Shown: piece by piece, positions 1-10,900 of the stretch | Position numbering within the stretch: the first letter of the stretch is position 1 | Layout of the letters: each line of letters opens with the position of its first letter | Assembly: GCF_002911665.1 (NCBI RefSeq) | Contig: NZ_MTBP01000001.1 | Coordinates: forward strand, 868,001-932,000 | Reading direction: 5' to 3' | Origin: Actinomadura rubteroloni | Lineage (GTDB): Bacteria > Actinomycetota > Actinomycetes > Streptosporangiales > Streptosporangiaceae | DNA length: 64,000 bases | The notes under the pieces: generated by a model | What the model was told of the DNA's origin: nothing | Seen by the model: only the letters and a program-made list of their open reading frames with translations | Database searches by the model: none | Made by a program: the position numbers and the translations under genes

Positions 1-2
1 CC

Positions 3-3000
3 GGCGCGGCCGTCCTGGAGTTCGTCCGCGCCGCCGCCGCGCTGGCCGAACCCGGCGTGCGGCACGTGCTCCGCTCGGTGGTGTGGGGGACGACGATCGA
101 GCCCGCGGGCGGCGACCTCGACCTCCACGTCTCCTTCGCCGACGGGTTCTCCTTCGAGGTGCACAGCGGCCCGGACCGGACCGTGCACGCCCGGGGGACC
201 GTCGCCGCCGCCCCGGCCGACGTCCCCGGCGACCTCGACCTCGACGCCGTCCGCCGCCGGACCGACGTCGTCCGGGACCGCGAAGGCGCGTACGCGGACT
301 ACCGCGCGGCGGGGTTCGCCTACGGGCCGTCGTTCCAGGTCATCGACGCGATCCGGAGCGGCCGGGACGAGGCGCTGGTGCGGCTGGCCCCGGGCGGACC
401 GGCCCCTGCCGTCCTCGACGGCGCGCTGCGCGCGTGCCACTGGGCGGGCCGGACCGCGCCGCCCCGCGCCGGGGAACTGGCCGTGCCGTTCAGCCTGGAC
501 GCGTTCGACGTCCACGGGGACCTCGCGGACGTGAGCCACGCCCACGCCCGCCTCCTCGGCGAGGCCGCGGGCGTGCGCCGCTTCGACGTGTCCCTGTGCG
601 ACGACACCGGCCGCGTGCTGGCGTCCGTCCGGGACTTCGCGGGCAGGCTGCTCGGCGCCGCCGCCCCCGAGGCGGGCCGGCCGCTCCTCTACGAGCCGTT
701 CTGGACGGCCGTCCCCGCCCCCGCCGCCGAGGGCGCGCTCCGCCCGCTGGTCCTCATCGGCGGGGACGCCGCGCTGGAGTCCGCCCTCGCCGCGACCGGC
801 GCGTGGACCCGCGTGACCGCCCTCGGCGCGGACGAGACGCCCGGCCGGCTCGCGGACCTCGGCACGACGGACGGGCTGGATCTCGTCGTCGTCCCCGAAG
901 AAGCCGCGGACGTTCCGGACGCGACGTTCCGGACGTTGACGGACGTCGTCCTCGCCGCGCGAGCGGTCGCGGGACGGGTCCGGGCGGCGGTGGTCCACGC
1001 GCACGAGGACGGGCGCGAACGACCGGAGCACGCCGCGCTCGCCGGGTTCGCCCGGTCCGCGTCCGTGGTCGCTCCCAGGGTCGAGCTGCTCACGCTGGCG
1101 CTTCCCGCCGGGACGCCGCCCGGCGGGACCGCCGCCGCGCTCGTCGCCGAACTGCGCGCGGGGCCGCGCGCCGCCGGCCTGGAGGTCCGCCGGACCGCGC
1201 GGGGCGACCGGGAGGTGCGCGTGCTGCGCCGGGCCGAGGCCGCGGGCCCGGCCCGGGACCTGCGCGAGAACGGCGTCTACGTGATCACCGGCGGCGGGGG
1301 CGCCCTCGGCCGGACCCTCGCCGAGTACCTGGCCCGCGAGTACCGGGCGCGGCTGGTGCTGGTCGGCCGGTCGGAACCGGACGAGACCGTCGCCCGGTGG
1401 CACGCCCGGCTCGCCGATCTCGGCGCGCAGGTGCTCGCCCCGCGCGCCGACGTGACGGACGCCGACCGGCTCGGGGCCGCCCTGGCCGAGGCCCGCGACC
1501 GCTTCGGCGAACTCCACGGCGTCTTCCACCTGGCCGGGACCGCCGACGACGGGACCCTCGCCGACGGCGACCGCGAACGGTTCGCCCGGGTGCTGGCCCC
1601 GAAGACCCGGGGCCTGCTCAACCTGGACCGGCTGACCCGGGACGACCCGCTGGACCTGTTCGTCGTGTTCTCCTCCATCGCCTCGGTGATCGGGGACTTC
1701 GGCGCGGCGGCCTACGCCACGGCGAACCGTTTCGCCGACGCCTTCACCGTCCTGCGCGCGTCGCGGGTCGCCCGGGGCGAGCGGCGCGGTCGCGGACTGA
1801 CGCTCGACTGGCCGCTGTGGGCGGCCGGCGGCGTGGACGAACTCGTCGGGGCCGAGGAGCTGGCGGCCTACAGCCGCCGGAGCGGGATGCGTCCGCTCAC
1901 GCCCGAGCAGGGCGTGGCCGCGCTGGAACTCGCGCTGGCGGCGGACGGGCCGTGGCTCGTCCCGGCCTGGGGCGTCCCCGCGCAGGTGGACGCGGCACTG
2001 GCCGCGCCCCGCCCGGCCGCCGCCGCGCCGCGCCGCCCGGCGGCGGCCCCGGCCGGACGGCGGAACCGGCTGGTCGAGTACCTGCGCGGCACGTTCTCCG
2101 ACGTGCTCAAACTGCCGCCGGGCCGACTCGACAGCCGGGTCCCGCTCGACGACTACGGGCTCGACTCGGTGCTGGTCATGGAGTCCAGTTCCGTGCTCGT
2201 CCGCGACTTCCCCGACCTGCGCGGCACCGTGTTCTTCGAGCACCGGACCGTGGAGGAGCTGGCCGACCACCTGGACGCCGAGCACGCGGACGCGGTGGCC
2301 CGGCTGTTCCCCGAGACCGCCGAGCCGGCCCCGGTGGAGCGGCCCGAACCCCCGGCGCGGACCGTGGAGCGGCGCGCACCCGCCGGACGCGGCACCGACC
2401 CGGACGAGCCGATCGCCGTCATCGGCATCGGCGGCCGTTATCCCGGCGCCCGCGACCTCGCGGAGTTCTGGGACAACCTCGCCGCCGGCCGGGACTGCGT
2501 GACCGAGGTCCCCGCCGACCGCTGGGACGCCGCCGCGCTCTACGACCCCGACCCGTCCGCTCCGGGCCGCAGCCACGGACGGTGGGGCGGCTTCCTGGAC
2601 GACGTCGACAAGTTCGACTCGCTGTTCTTCCAGATCTCGCCCGCCCAGGCGCGTTCGATGGACCCGCAGGAGCGGCTGTTCCTGGAGACCGCGTGGTCGG
2701 CGCTGGAGAACGCGGGCTACCCGCCGTCGCGGATCCCGCCGCCCGCGTTCGGCGGGCAGGGGCACGACGTCGGCGTGTTCGTCGGCGTCATGTGGGGCGA
2801 CTACGCGGTGCTGGCCGCCGCCGAGTCGGCGCGCGGCAACCCCCAGGTCGTCCTCGCCAACCGGTCCTCGATCGCCAACCAGGTGTCGTACTTCGGGGAC
2901 TTCCGGGGCCCCAGCGTGGTGGTGGACACCGCCTGCTCGGCGTCCCTGGTCGCGGTGCACCAGGCGTGCGAGAGCCTGCGCCGGGGCGAGTGCGGTTACG

Positions 3001-6000
3001 CCGTCGCCGGAGGCGTGAACGTCGCCGTCCACCCCGATCGGTACGTCCATCTCAGCGCGAAGACGATGCTCTCCTCCGACGGCCGCTGCCGCGCGTTCGG
3101 CGCGGGCGGCGACGGCTACGTCCCCGGTGAGGGCGTCGGGGCGGTCGTCCTCAAACGGCTGTCGGAGGCCGTCCGCGACGGCGACACCGTCCACGCGGTC
3201 ATCCGCGCGTCGGCGGTCAACCACGGGGGCCGCACCAGCGGCTACACCGTCCCCAACCCCCAGGCGCAGCAGGCGCTCGTGGAACGGGCGCTGGCGGCGG
3301 CGGGCATCGACGCGCGGACGATCGGCTGCGTCGAGGCGCACGGCACCGGCACGGCGCTGGGCGACCCGATCGAGCACTCGGCCCTGGCGAAGGCGTTCGC
3401 CGCGCACACCTCCGACGTCGGGTTCTGCTCCCTCGGCTCGGTGAAGTCGGCCATCGGGCACCTGGAGGGCGCGGCGGGCGTCGCCGGGCTCACCAAGGCG
3501 ATCCTCCAGCTCGAACACGGGACGCTGCTGCCCACCCTGCACGCCGACGAGCTGAACCCCGTCATCGACTTCAGCCGGTCCCCGTTCGCCGTCCAGCGGG
3601 AGACGGCGCCGTGGCCGCGTCCGCGCGACGCCGACGGCGGGGAACTGCCGCGCCGCGCGGCGGTCAGCTCGTTCGGGGCCGGGGGCACGAACGCGCACAT
3701 CATCCTGGAGGAGTACCGCGACGCCGCGCCCGCCGAGCGCGCCACGGGTCCCGAGGCGCTGGTGCTCTCCGCCCGGGACGAGGACCGGCTCCGCCGCTAC
3801 GCGGCCGAACTGGGACGCGAGCTGGCGGCGTCCGGGACCCGCGCGCTCGCCGACGTCGCGCACACCCTGCGGACGGGCCGGGAGCCGATGGCCGAGCGCC
3901 TGGCGTTCGTCGCGACGAGCCTGAGCGAGGCGGCCGAGCGGTTCGCCGCCTTCGGGCGCGGCGAGGAAGGGCAGTGGCTGCACCGGGGCCGGGTCGGGCA
4001 GCACCCCCCGCTGGCCGGGCTGTTCACCGACGGGGTGGGCGGCGAGGAGTTCCTGACCGCCCAGATCCGCGCCGGGGACGACGACCTGCTCTGCCGCCTG
4101 TGGGTGTCGGGGGTCGCCGTCGACTGGGAACTGGTGTCCGGCCTGCGGGGCGGGACGCGGCGGCGGGTCCCCCTCCCGACCTATCCGTTCGAGCGCGTGC
4201 GGCACTGGCTGGACACGAGCGCGCCGCCTGCGGCTGACGCCCTGTGGACGACGGTGCTGCGCGACAACGACCCGGTGCTCGCCGACCACGTCGTCCAGGG
4301 CACGCCGATCCTGCCGGGCGTCGGCCACCTCGATCTCGTGGCGCGGGCGCGCGGCGTGGACGGCCGGGCCGTGGCCGACGTCCGCTGGCTCGCGCCCCTG
4401 CGGGGCACGGGCGCGGAGACGCCGGTGTCGGTGCGCTTCGACGGCGACCGGTACGACGTGCTGGCGGACGACGGGTCCGTCCGCTCCACCGGCCGCCTGG
4501 CCGACGCGCTCCCGGCCCCGCCGCGCCTCGACGTCGCCGAGATCCGGGACCGTCTGGACGAAGGCCCCGGGCACGCGGACTTCTACCGCGCGCTCGACGC
4601 CCAAGGGCTGGCCTACGGCGGCTTCTTCCGGCTGGTGCGCCGGGTCTGGACGGGTCCCGGCGAAGCCCTCGGCCGGATCGAGACGACGGCGGACCCGGCG
4701 TACGCGCTGCACCCCGGCGTCCTGGACGCGGCCCTGCACACGATCGCGGCGCTGTTCGCGCGGCGCGGGCCGGAAGCCCCGCCGATGCTGCCGTTCTCGC
4801 TCGACCGGGTCGACGTGTTCGGCCCGGTGCCGGTCGCCGGCTGGTCGCACGTGCGGGAGACCGGCCGGGACCGCTGCGACGTCCTGCTGGCCGACGAGAC
4901 CGGCGCGGTCCGGGTGCGCTTCTCCGGCCTGGTGTACCGGGCGGCCAAGCGGGCGGCCGTGCCGGGCCACCTCCCGGTCTGGACGCCGCGCCGCGCCGAC
5001 ACGACCGAAGACGCGCGCCCCCGCCGGGTGCTCCTGGTCGGCGCGCGGCTCGACACCGCGCTGGCCGCCGGGATCGCAGGCGAGCACGCCGACGCCGACC
5101 TGCGCTCGCTGCCGGTCCCGTCCGGCGGCCTCACCGAGACCGACCTGGACCGGGCGCTGGCCGAAACGCCCGACCTGGTGTACTTCCTCGGCTCGGGACC
5201 GGACGGCGAACCCGCCGACCTGCGCGCCGTGACGGACGCGAACGTCGTCGCGCTCTACCGCCTGGTGCGGGCGCTGGACCGGCGGTGCCCCGGCGACGGC
5301 CGGATCGGGCTGAAGGTCGTCACGTCCGACGTCCACCCCCTGGGCGAGCGGGACGGGCACGCGCCCTGGTCGGCGGGCCTGGCCGGGCTGGCGATGGTCG
5401 CGGGCAAGGAGTTCCCGAACCTGCGCGTCGCCCTGATCGACGTCCGCTCGGCGGACGGCGCGGAACCGGCCGCCGCGCTGGCGGCCGAGCCGCTGCCCGC
5501 GCGGACGGCCCCGGTGTCCCTGCGGGCGGGCGTCCGCCGGGTCAGGACCCTGCGCCGGGTCGACCTCCCGGCCGGGCCGTCCCGGTTCCGGCGGGGCGGG
5601 GTCTACCTCGTCGTCGGCGGCCTCGGCGTCGTCGGCGCGGACACCTGCCGGTACCTCGCCCGGGAGTACGGGGCGCGGCTCGTCGTCGTCGGACGGTCGC
5701 CGCTGGACGGCCGCCGCGCGGCGGCCGTCGCGGAACTCCAGGGCTTGGGCGCGGAGGTGCGGTACCTGACGGCGGACGCCACCGACCCGGCGGCGCTGCG
5801 CGACGCAGTGGAGACCGCCAAACGCGAGTTCGGCGCGCTGCACGGCGTGATCCACGCGGCGATGGTCCTGGTGAACCGCCCCCTCCGGGAGCTGCCCGAG
5901 ACCGAGCTGCGGTCGGCGCTGGAGTCGAAGGCCGACTCCGCCTGGAGCCTCCTGCGGACGGTCGCGGACGAGCCGCTGGACTTCGTCCTCTTCTACTCCT

Positions 6001-7940
6001 CGGGAGTGGCGTTCGAGGGCAACCACGGCCAGGCCGGGTACGCGGCGGGCTGCACGTTCGCGGACGCGCTCGCGCTGGGCGCGGCCCGCGACGTCCCCTT
6101 CCCGGTGCGGGTCCTCAACCTCGGGTACTGGCACGCGGCCGGCGACCCGGACCGGGAGCGGGTGCTGCGGCGGTTCGAGGCGGCGGGCATCCGGCCGCTG
6201 AGCGCGGAGCGCGGAATGGCGGTCGTGGAGCGCGTCCTCGCGGGCGACCAGCCCCAGGTGCTCGCGCTGGACGCCGACCGGCGCATCCTCGACGACCTCG
6301 GCGCCGAACCCGGCCCCGCGCTGGTCGTCCTGCCCGGGGACGGGACGGCGCGGCCGCCCGTGGTCGGGTCGGCCTGGGCGCCGTCGCCGGAACTGGAGCC
6401 GTTCCAGGCCGCCGTCGCGGAGGCCGAGGACCTGGCGACGCGCCTGCTGGCGTCGGTCCTGGACCGTCTCGGCCTGTTCCGGCGGCTGGACCGTCCGGCC
6501 GGGCAGGCGGAGCTGGTCGCCGGGCTCGGCGTCGTCGCCGAGCACGAGTCCTTCTTCCGGTCCCAGCTCGACGCCCTCGCCGACACCGGGTGGCTGCGCC
6601 CGGCGGACGGCGGCTGGCGGCGCGCCGCCCGCGCGGTGGAGCCGGAGGCGGCGCTCGTCGCGGCGCTGACCGACCTCGCCGCCCGCCGCCCGGACCTCGC
6701 CCCCGCCACGACGCTCCTGCGGGACTGCCTGATCGCGTTGCCCGACGTCCTCACCGGACGCCGGAACGGCATGGAGGTGCTCTTCCCCGGCGGCTCCCAC
6801 GAACGGGTCGCGGCCGTCTACGCGGGCGATCCGGTCACCGACCTGTGCAACGCCGAGACGGCGGCGCTCGTCGCCGAGCAGGTCCGGACGCGGCTGGCGG
6901 CCGAGCCCGGACGGACGGTGCGGGTCCTCGAAGTGGGCGCCGGGACCGGCGGGACGAGCAAGGCCGTCTTCGCCGCGCTCGCCCCCCACGCCGGGCGCGT
7001 CGAGTACGTCTTCACCGACCTTTCGGGCGGGTTCGTCCGCGAAGGCCGGGCCAGGTTCGGACCCGAGCATCCCTTCGGACGGTTCGAGGTCCTGAACATC
7101 GAGGCGGACCCGGACGGCCAGGGGTTCGCCCCGGGCGGGTTCGACGTGGTGTTCGGCACGAACGTCTTCCACGCGACCCGGCGGCTCGCCGACACCCTGG
7201 CCCGCACCAAGCGGCTGCTCCGCCGGGGCGGGGTGCTCCTCCTCGCCGAGGGCACGCGGCCGCAGCACCGGCTGTCCCTGGTCTTCGGCATGACGTCCGG
7301 GTGGTGGCGGTTCACCGATCCGGAGCACCGGATGCCGTCCTCGCCGCTGGCGACCGAACGGCAGTGGCGCGACCTGCTGGCCGACGCCGGGTTCCGGGAC
7401 GTCAGCGCGGACGCCCCCAGGTCGCCGTCCGGGCCGTTGTTCCAGAGCGTCATCGCGGCGGTCAGCGACGGACTCGTCCCGGCGGCCCCGGCTCCGGCTC
7501 CGGCCGCCCCGGCGGCCCCGGCACAGGCCCGGACCGAGGTTCGGGCCGACGTCCCCGCGGGCGACGAACTCGCCCGGGTGACGGCGGTGTTCGCCTCGGT
7601 CCTGGAGATCCCGGCGGACCGGCTCGACCCCGACCTGACCTTCGAGAACTACGGCGTCGACTCGCTGGTGGCGCTCCAGCTCACGCGCGCCCTGGAGGAG
7701 GTGTACGGGCCGCAGCCCGCGACCCTGCTCTTCGAGCGGATCACGATCCGGAAGCTGGCCGGGCACCTGCGGTCCGAGCCCGAGCCGCCCGAGGAGCCGG
7801 TGCCCGCGCCGGTGCCCGTGCCAGCGCCCGTGCCGTCCGGCGACGCCGAGCGGCTGGTCGCGGACCTTCCCGACGACGTCGTTGACGAACTGCTGGGCGA
7901 GCTGCTCGCCCGGCTCGGCGAGAACGGGGACCGAGCATGA
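3..7940 (+). CDS. trans-AT polyketide synthase, 5'-truncated: (..)DH-KR-ACP / KS-DH-KR-cMT-ACP
   Basis: The reading frame is already open at base 3 inside a dehydratase, so the start and at least one KS lie left of the window. Domains by nucleotide: DH second half (to about 660; YGPSF and the LDGAL aspartate), KR (core 1270-1980; GGGGALG, Ser-Tyr-Asn intact), ACP (2060-2310; GLDS), KS (2403-3720; TACSAS, EAHGTGT, second His present), DH (4265-4960; complete HxxxGxxxxP and LDAAL), KR (core 5597-6270), C-methyltransferase (6390-7480; VGAGTGG SAM motif) and ACP (7560-7780; GVDSL). A Pro-Val linker and acidic helical tail end the protein. No AT domain is present; the KS is followed by the usual trans-AT linker ending LPTYPFER. 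The second KR has Cys where the catalytic Asn of YxxxN is expected. The predicted outputs are one plain alkene and one alpha-methyl alkene. The stop overlaps the next start (ATGA). Confidence 0.95.
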   Translation, partial: GAAVLEFVRAAAALAEPGVRHVLRSVVWGTTIEPAGGDLDLHVSFADGFSFEVHSGPDRTVHARGTVAAAPADVPGDLDLDAVRRRTDVVRDREGAYADYRAAGFAYGPSFQVIDAIRSGRDEALVRLAPGGPAPAVLDGALRACHWAGRTAPPRAGELAVPFSLDAFDVHGDLADVSHAHARLLGEAAGVRRFDVSLCDDTGRVLASVRDFAGRLLGAAAPEAGRPLLYEPFWTAVPAPAAEGALRPLVLIGGDAALESALAATGAWTRVTALGADETPGRLADLGTTDGLDLVVVPEEAADVPDATFRTLTDVVLAARAVAGRVRAAVVHAHEDGRERPEHAALAGFARSASVVAPRVELLTLALPAGTPPGGTAAALVAELRAGPRAAGLEVRRTARGDREVRVLRRAEAAGPARDLRENGVYVITGGGGALGRTLAEYLAREYRARLVLVGRSEPDETVARWHARLADLGAQVLAPRADVTDADRLGAALAEARDRFGELHGVFHLAGTADDGTLADGDRERFARVLAPKTRGLLNLDRLTRDDPLDLFVVFSSIASVIGDFGAAAYATANRFADAFTVLRASRVARGERRGRGLTLDWPLWAAGGVDELVGAEELAAYSRRSGMRPLTPEQGVAALELALAADGPWLVPAWGVPAQVDAALAAPRPAAAAPRRPAAAPAGRRNRLVEYLRGTFSDVLKLPPGRLDSRVPLDDYGLDSVLVMESSSVLVRDFPDLRGTVFFEHRTVEELADHLDAEHADAVARLFPETAEPAPVERPEPPARTVERRAPAGRGTDPDEPIAVIGIGGRYPGARDLAEFWDNLAAGRDCVTEVPADRWDAAALYDPDPSAPGRSHGRWGGFLDDVDKFDSLFFQISPAQARSMDPQERLFLETAWSALENAGYPPSRIPPPAFGGQGHDVGVFVGVMWGDYAVLAAAESARGNPQVVLANRSSIANQVSYFGDFRGPSVVVDTACSASLVAVHQACESLRRGECGYAVAGGVNVAVHPDRYVHLSAKTMLSSDGRCRAFGAGGDGYVPGEGVGAVVLKRLSEAVRDGDTVHAVIRASAVNHGGRTSGYTVPNPQAQQALVERALAAAGIDARTIGCVEAHGTGTALGDPIEHSALAKAFAAHTSDVGFCSLGSVKSAIGHLEGAAGVAGLTKAILQLEHGTLLPTLHADELNPVIDFSRSPFAVQRETAPWPRPRDADGGELPRRAAVSSFGAGGTNAHIILEEYRDAAPAERATGPEALVLSARDEDRLRRYAAELGRELAASGTRALADVAHTLRTGREPMAERLAFVATSLSEAAERFAAFGRGEEGQWLHRGRVGQHPPLAGLFTDGVGGEEFLTAQIRAGDDDLLCRLWVSGVAVDWELVSGLRGGTRRRVPLPTYPFERVRHWLDTSAPPAADALWTTVLRDNDPVLADHVVQGTPILPGVGHLDLVARARGVDGRAVADVRWLAPLRGTGAETPVSVRFDGDRYDVLADDGSVRSTGRLADALPAPPRLDVAEIRDRLDEGPGHADFYRALDAQGLAYGGFFRLVRRVWTGPGEALGRIETTADPAYALHPGVLDAALHTIAALFARRGPEAPPMLPFSLDRVDVFGPVPVAGWSHVRETGRDRCDVLLADETGAVRVRFSGLVYRAAKRAAVPGHLPVWTPRRADTTEDARPRRVLLVGARLDTALAAGIAGEHADADLRSLPVPSGGLTETDLDRALAETPDLVYFLGSGPDGEPADLRAVTDANVVALYRLVRALDRRCPGDGRIGLKVVTSDVHPLGERDGHAPWSAGLAGLAMVAGKEFPNLRVALIDVRSADGAEPAAALAAEPLPARTAPVSLRAGVRRVRTLRRVDLPAGPSRFRRGGVYLVVGGLGVVGADTCRYLAREYGARLVVVGRSPLDGRRAAAVAELQGLGAEVRYLTADATDPAALRDAVETAKREFGALHGVIHAAMVLVNRPLRELPETELRSALESKADSAWSLLRTVADEPLDFVLFYSSGVAFEGNHGQAGYAAGCTFADALALGAARDVPFPVRVLNLGYWHAAGDPDRERVLRRFEAAGIRPLSAERGMAVVERVLAGDQPQVLALDADRRILDDLGAEPGPALVVLPGDGTARPPVVGSAWAPSPELEPFQAAVAEAEDLATRLLASVLDRLGLFRRLDRPAGQAELVAGLGVVAEHESFFRSQLDALADTGWLRPADGGWRRAARAVEPEAALVAALTDLAARRPDLAPATTLLRDCLIALPDVLTGRRNGMEVLFPGGSHERVAAVYAGDPVTDLCNAETAALVAEQVRTRLAAEPGRTVRVLEVGAGTGGTSKAVFAALAPHAGRVEYVFTDLSGGFVREGRARFGPEHPFGRFEVLNIEADPDGQGFAPGGFDVVFGTNVFHATRRLADTLARTKRLLRRGGVLLLAEGTRPQHRLSLVFGMTSGWWRFTDPEHRMPSSPLATERQWRDLLADAGFRDVSADAPRSPSGPLFQSVIAAVSDGLVPAAPAPAPAAPAAPAQARTEVRADVPAGDELARVTAVFASVLEIPADRLDPDLTFENYGVDSLVALQLTRALEEVYGPQPATLLFERITIRKLAGHLRSEPEPPEEPVPAPVPVPAPVPSGDAERLVADLPDDVVDELLGELLARLGENGDRA

Positions 7941-10900
7941 CGCACGGCGAGACCTTCACCTGCGTGGTCGTGGGCGAGGAGACCCTGGCGGCCGAGTGCA
8001 CGCGGCTCCTGCTGGAGCGCGGGCACCGGGTGGCGGCCGTGGTCTTCTCGGGCGCGGAACTGGTGGCGTGGGCCGCCCGGGAGGGCCTGCCGACGGTCCC
8101 GTTCGGGCCCGGCCTCGCCGACCGCCTGGCGTCCCTGAGCTTCGACTACCTGTTCAGCATCGCCAACCTGCGGATGCTCCCGGCGGAGGTCCTGGCCCTG
8201 CCGGCGGCGCTGCCGGTCAACTTCCACGACGGCCCGCTGCCCCGGCACGCCGGCCTCTACGCCACGAGCTGGGCGATCCTCGAAGGCGAGAAGGAGCACG
8301 GCGTCACCTGGCACGTGATGACCGAGGAGGCCGACACCGGGGACGTCCTGAAGCAGGTCACCGTCCCGGTCGATCCCGCCGCGACGGCGCACGACCTGGA
8401 CCTCGCGTGCTTCGAGGCGGGCGTCGAGTCCTTCGCCGAGCTGATCGACGAGCTGGCGCGGGGAACCGCGACCCGGACGCCGCAGGACCTCGCGGAGCGC
8501 ACCTACCACGGGAAGTACGACGGGCCTCCGGGCGGCGGGATCGTCGACTGGCGGCGCCCGTCCGGGGACCTGGACGCCCTGGTCAGGGCCACGACGTTCG
8601 GGCGCAAGGGCAACGGCTTCGGCGTCGCGCTGCTGGCGGCCGGGTCCCGGCTGATCGCCGTCCGGGGCGTCGAGACGACCGGCCGCCCGTCCACGCTCCC
8701 GCCGGGGACGGTGGTCGAGGCCGCCGCCGAGGCGCTCACCGTGGCGACCGTCGACCACGACGTCCGCCTCACCGACCTCGCGAGCCTGGACGGCGAGCGG
8801 CTCGACCCGGTCGCGGTCGCCCGCGACGTCGGCGGGCGGTTCGCCGACCCGCCGGAGGAGGACGTCGCGGCCCTGGTCGCGGCGGGACGTGCCGCGCTGC
8901 GCGAGGAGGAGCGCTGGCTGCGCGTCCTCGGCGCCCTCGAACCGCTGCTGCCGCCCCGGCTCGGCGACCTCGCCCCGGTCGGGGAACCGGCCCGTCCGGT
9001 CGCGCTGCCCGCCGCGCTGCGCCCGGACGGCGGCGCCGAGGCGTGGGCGGTCGCCGCCGTCCTCGCCTTCCTCGCCCGGCTCGTCCGGGGCGGGGAACGC
9101 GACATCGCCCTCTCCGCCGGGACAGGCATCGGCGTGACGTCCGGGCTGGTCGCGGCCGACGTGCCGTTCCGCGCCCCGGACGCGCCGCTGGACCGGACGC
9201 TGCCCGACCTTGCCGCGCTGGTCGCCGCCGAACTCGACCGCCTGGCCGGGCGGAGTCCGGTCCGGGGCGACCTGCCGCTGCGCCGTCCCGGCGTCACCGC
9301 GATCGGGCTGCCGGTCGCCGTCCTGCGCCCCGGCGCGGTCGCCGCCGACCGTCCCCTGACGATCCGCGTCGGTGAGGACGGGACGGTGACCTTCACGGCC
9401 GAAGGCGGCCGGGAGGACTGGCTGGCGGCCCGCTTCGCGCTGTTCCTCGACGCCGCCGCGGCCGCGCCGACGGTCGCGCTGGGCGATCTGCCGCTGCTCA
9501 CCGACGCCGAGCGCGGCGCGCTGGCGGCCGTCAACGACACCGCCGAGGACTACCCGCGCGACCGCACGGTCAGCGCGCTGGTCGCCGACGTCGCCTGCGC
9601 CGCCCCGGCCGCGGTCGCGGTCCGGTTCGAGGGACGCGACCTGACCTACGGCGCGCTGGACGAGGCCGCCGACGCCCTGGCCCACGAGCTGATCGGGCTC
9701 GGCGCCGGGCCGGGCGGCCGGGTGGGCGTCTACCTGGAGCGGTCGCCCGAACTCGTCGTGGCGCTGCTGGCGGTGATGAAGACCGGCGCGGCCTACGTGC
9801 CGATCGACCCGGTGTACCCGCCCGCCCGGATCGGCCACATGCTGGCGGACTCGGGCACCGCGCTGGTCGTCACCGACGCGGGGCTTGCCGGGACGCTGGA
9901 CGGGGTCCCGGACGGCCGCGCGGTGACGCGGGTCGTCGCCGATCTCGCGGGAACGCCGTCCGGGCCGCCGGTCGACCGGTCCGACCCGGACGCGGCGGCG
10001 TACGTCATCTACACCTCGGGCTCGACCGGTGTCCCGAAGGGCGTCCAGGTGGGGCACCGGGCGCTGGTCAACTTCCTCTGGACGATGGCGCGGCGGCCCG
10101 GGTTCGGCTCGGACGACTCCCTGCTGGCGCTCACCACGGTCTGCTTCGACATCGCGGGCCTGGAGCTGTATCTGCCGCTCGTCCGGGGCGGGACCGTCGA
10201 GGTGCTGACCGCCGACGTCTGCGCGGACGGGTTCGCGCTCCGGGAGCGGATCGAGCGGTCGGCCCCGTCGGTGCTCCAGGCCACGCCCACCACCTGGCAG
10301 ATGCTGATCGCCGCGGGCTGGGCGGGCGACCCCGCGCTGCGGGCGCTGTGCGGCGGCGAGCCGCTGCCCGCCGAACTGGCGAGCCGGTTGTCGGGCATCG
10401 TCGGGGAACTCCACAACATGTACGGCCCCACCGAGACGACCATCTGGTCGACCGTCGACCGGGTCGTCCCGGGCGGGGGGCCGGTCACGATCGGGCGCCC
10501 GATCGGCAACACCCGCTGCCACACGCTCGACGAGCGGGGCGTCCCCGTGCCGCCCGGCGTGCCCGGCGAGCTGTACCTCTCGGGCGACGGCGTGGCGGAC
10601 GGCTACCTCGGACGGCCCGAACTCACCGCGGAGCGCTTCGTCCCGTCCCCCGCGGGCGAGGGACGGGCGTACCGCACCGGCGACCTCGTGCGGTACCTGC
10701 CCGACGGCCGCCTCGAATACCTCGAACGGATCGACGGCCAGGTCAAGCTGCACGGCCACCGCATCGAGCTGGGCGAGGTCGAGTCGGCGCTGCGCCGATT
10801 GCCGGGGATCGAGTCGGCGGTCGCGGTGATCCGGGAGGACCGGCCCGGCGACCGCGCGCTCGCCGCGTACGCGACCGTGCGGGCCGGGACGCCCGCCGCC

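Noticed and set aside
8830..9530. A functional condensation domain in the loading NRPS
   Set aside because: No HHxxxDG motif is present and the region is too short; only the C-terminal part of the fold is suggested. A loader does not need one.
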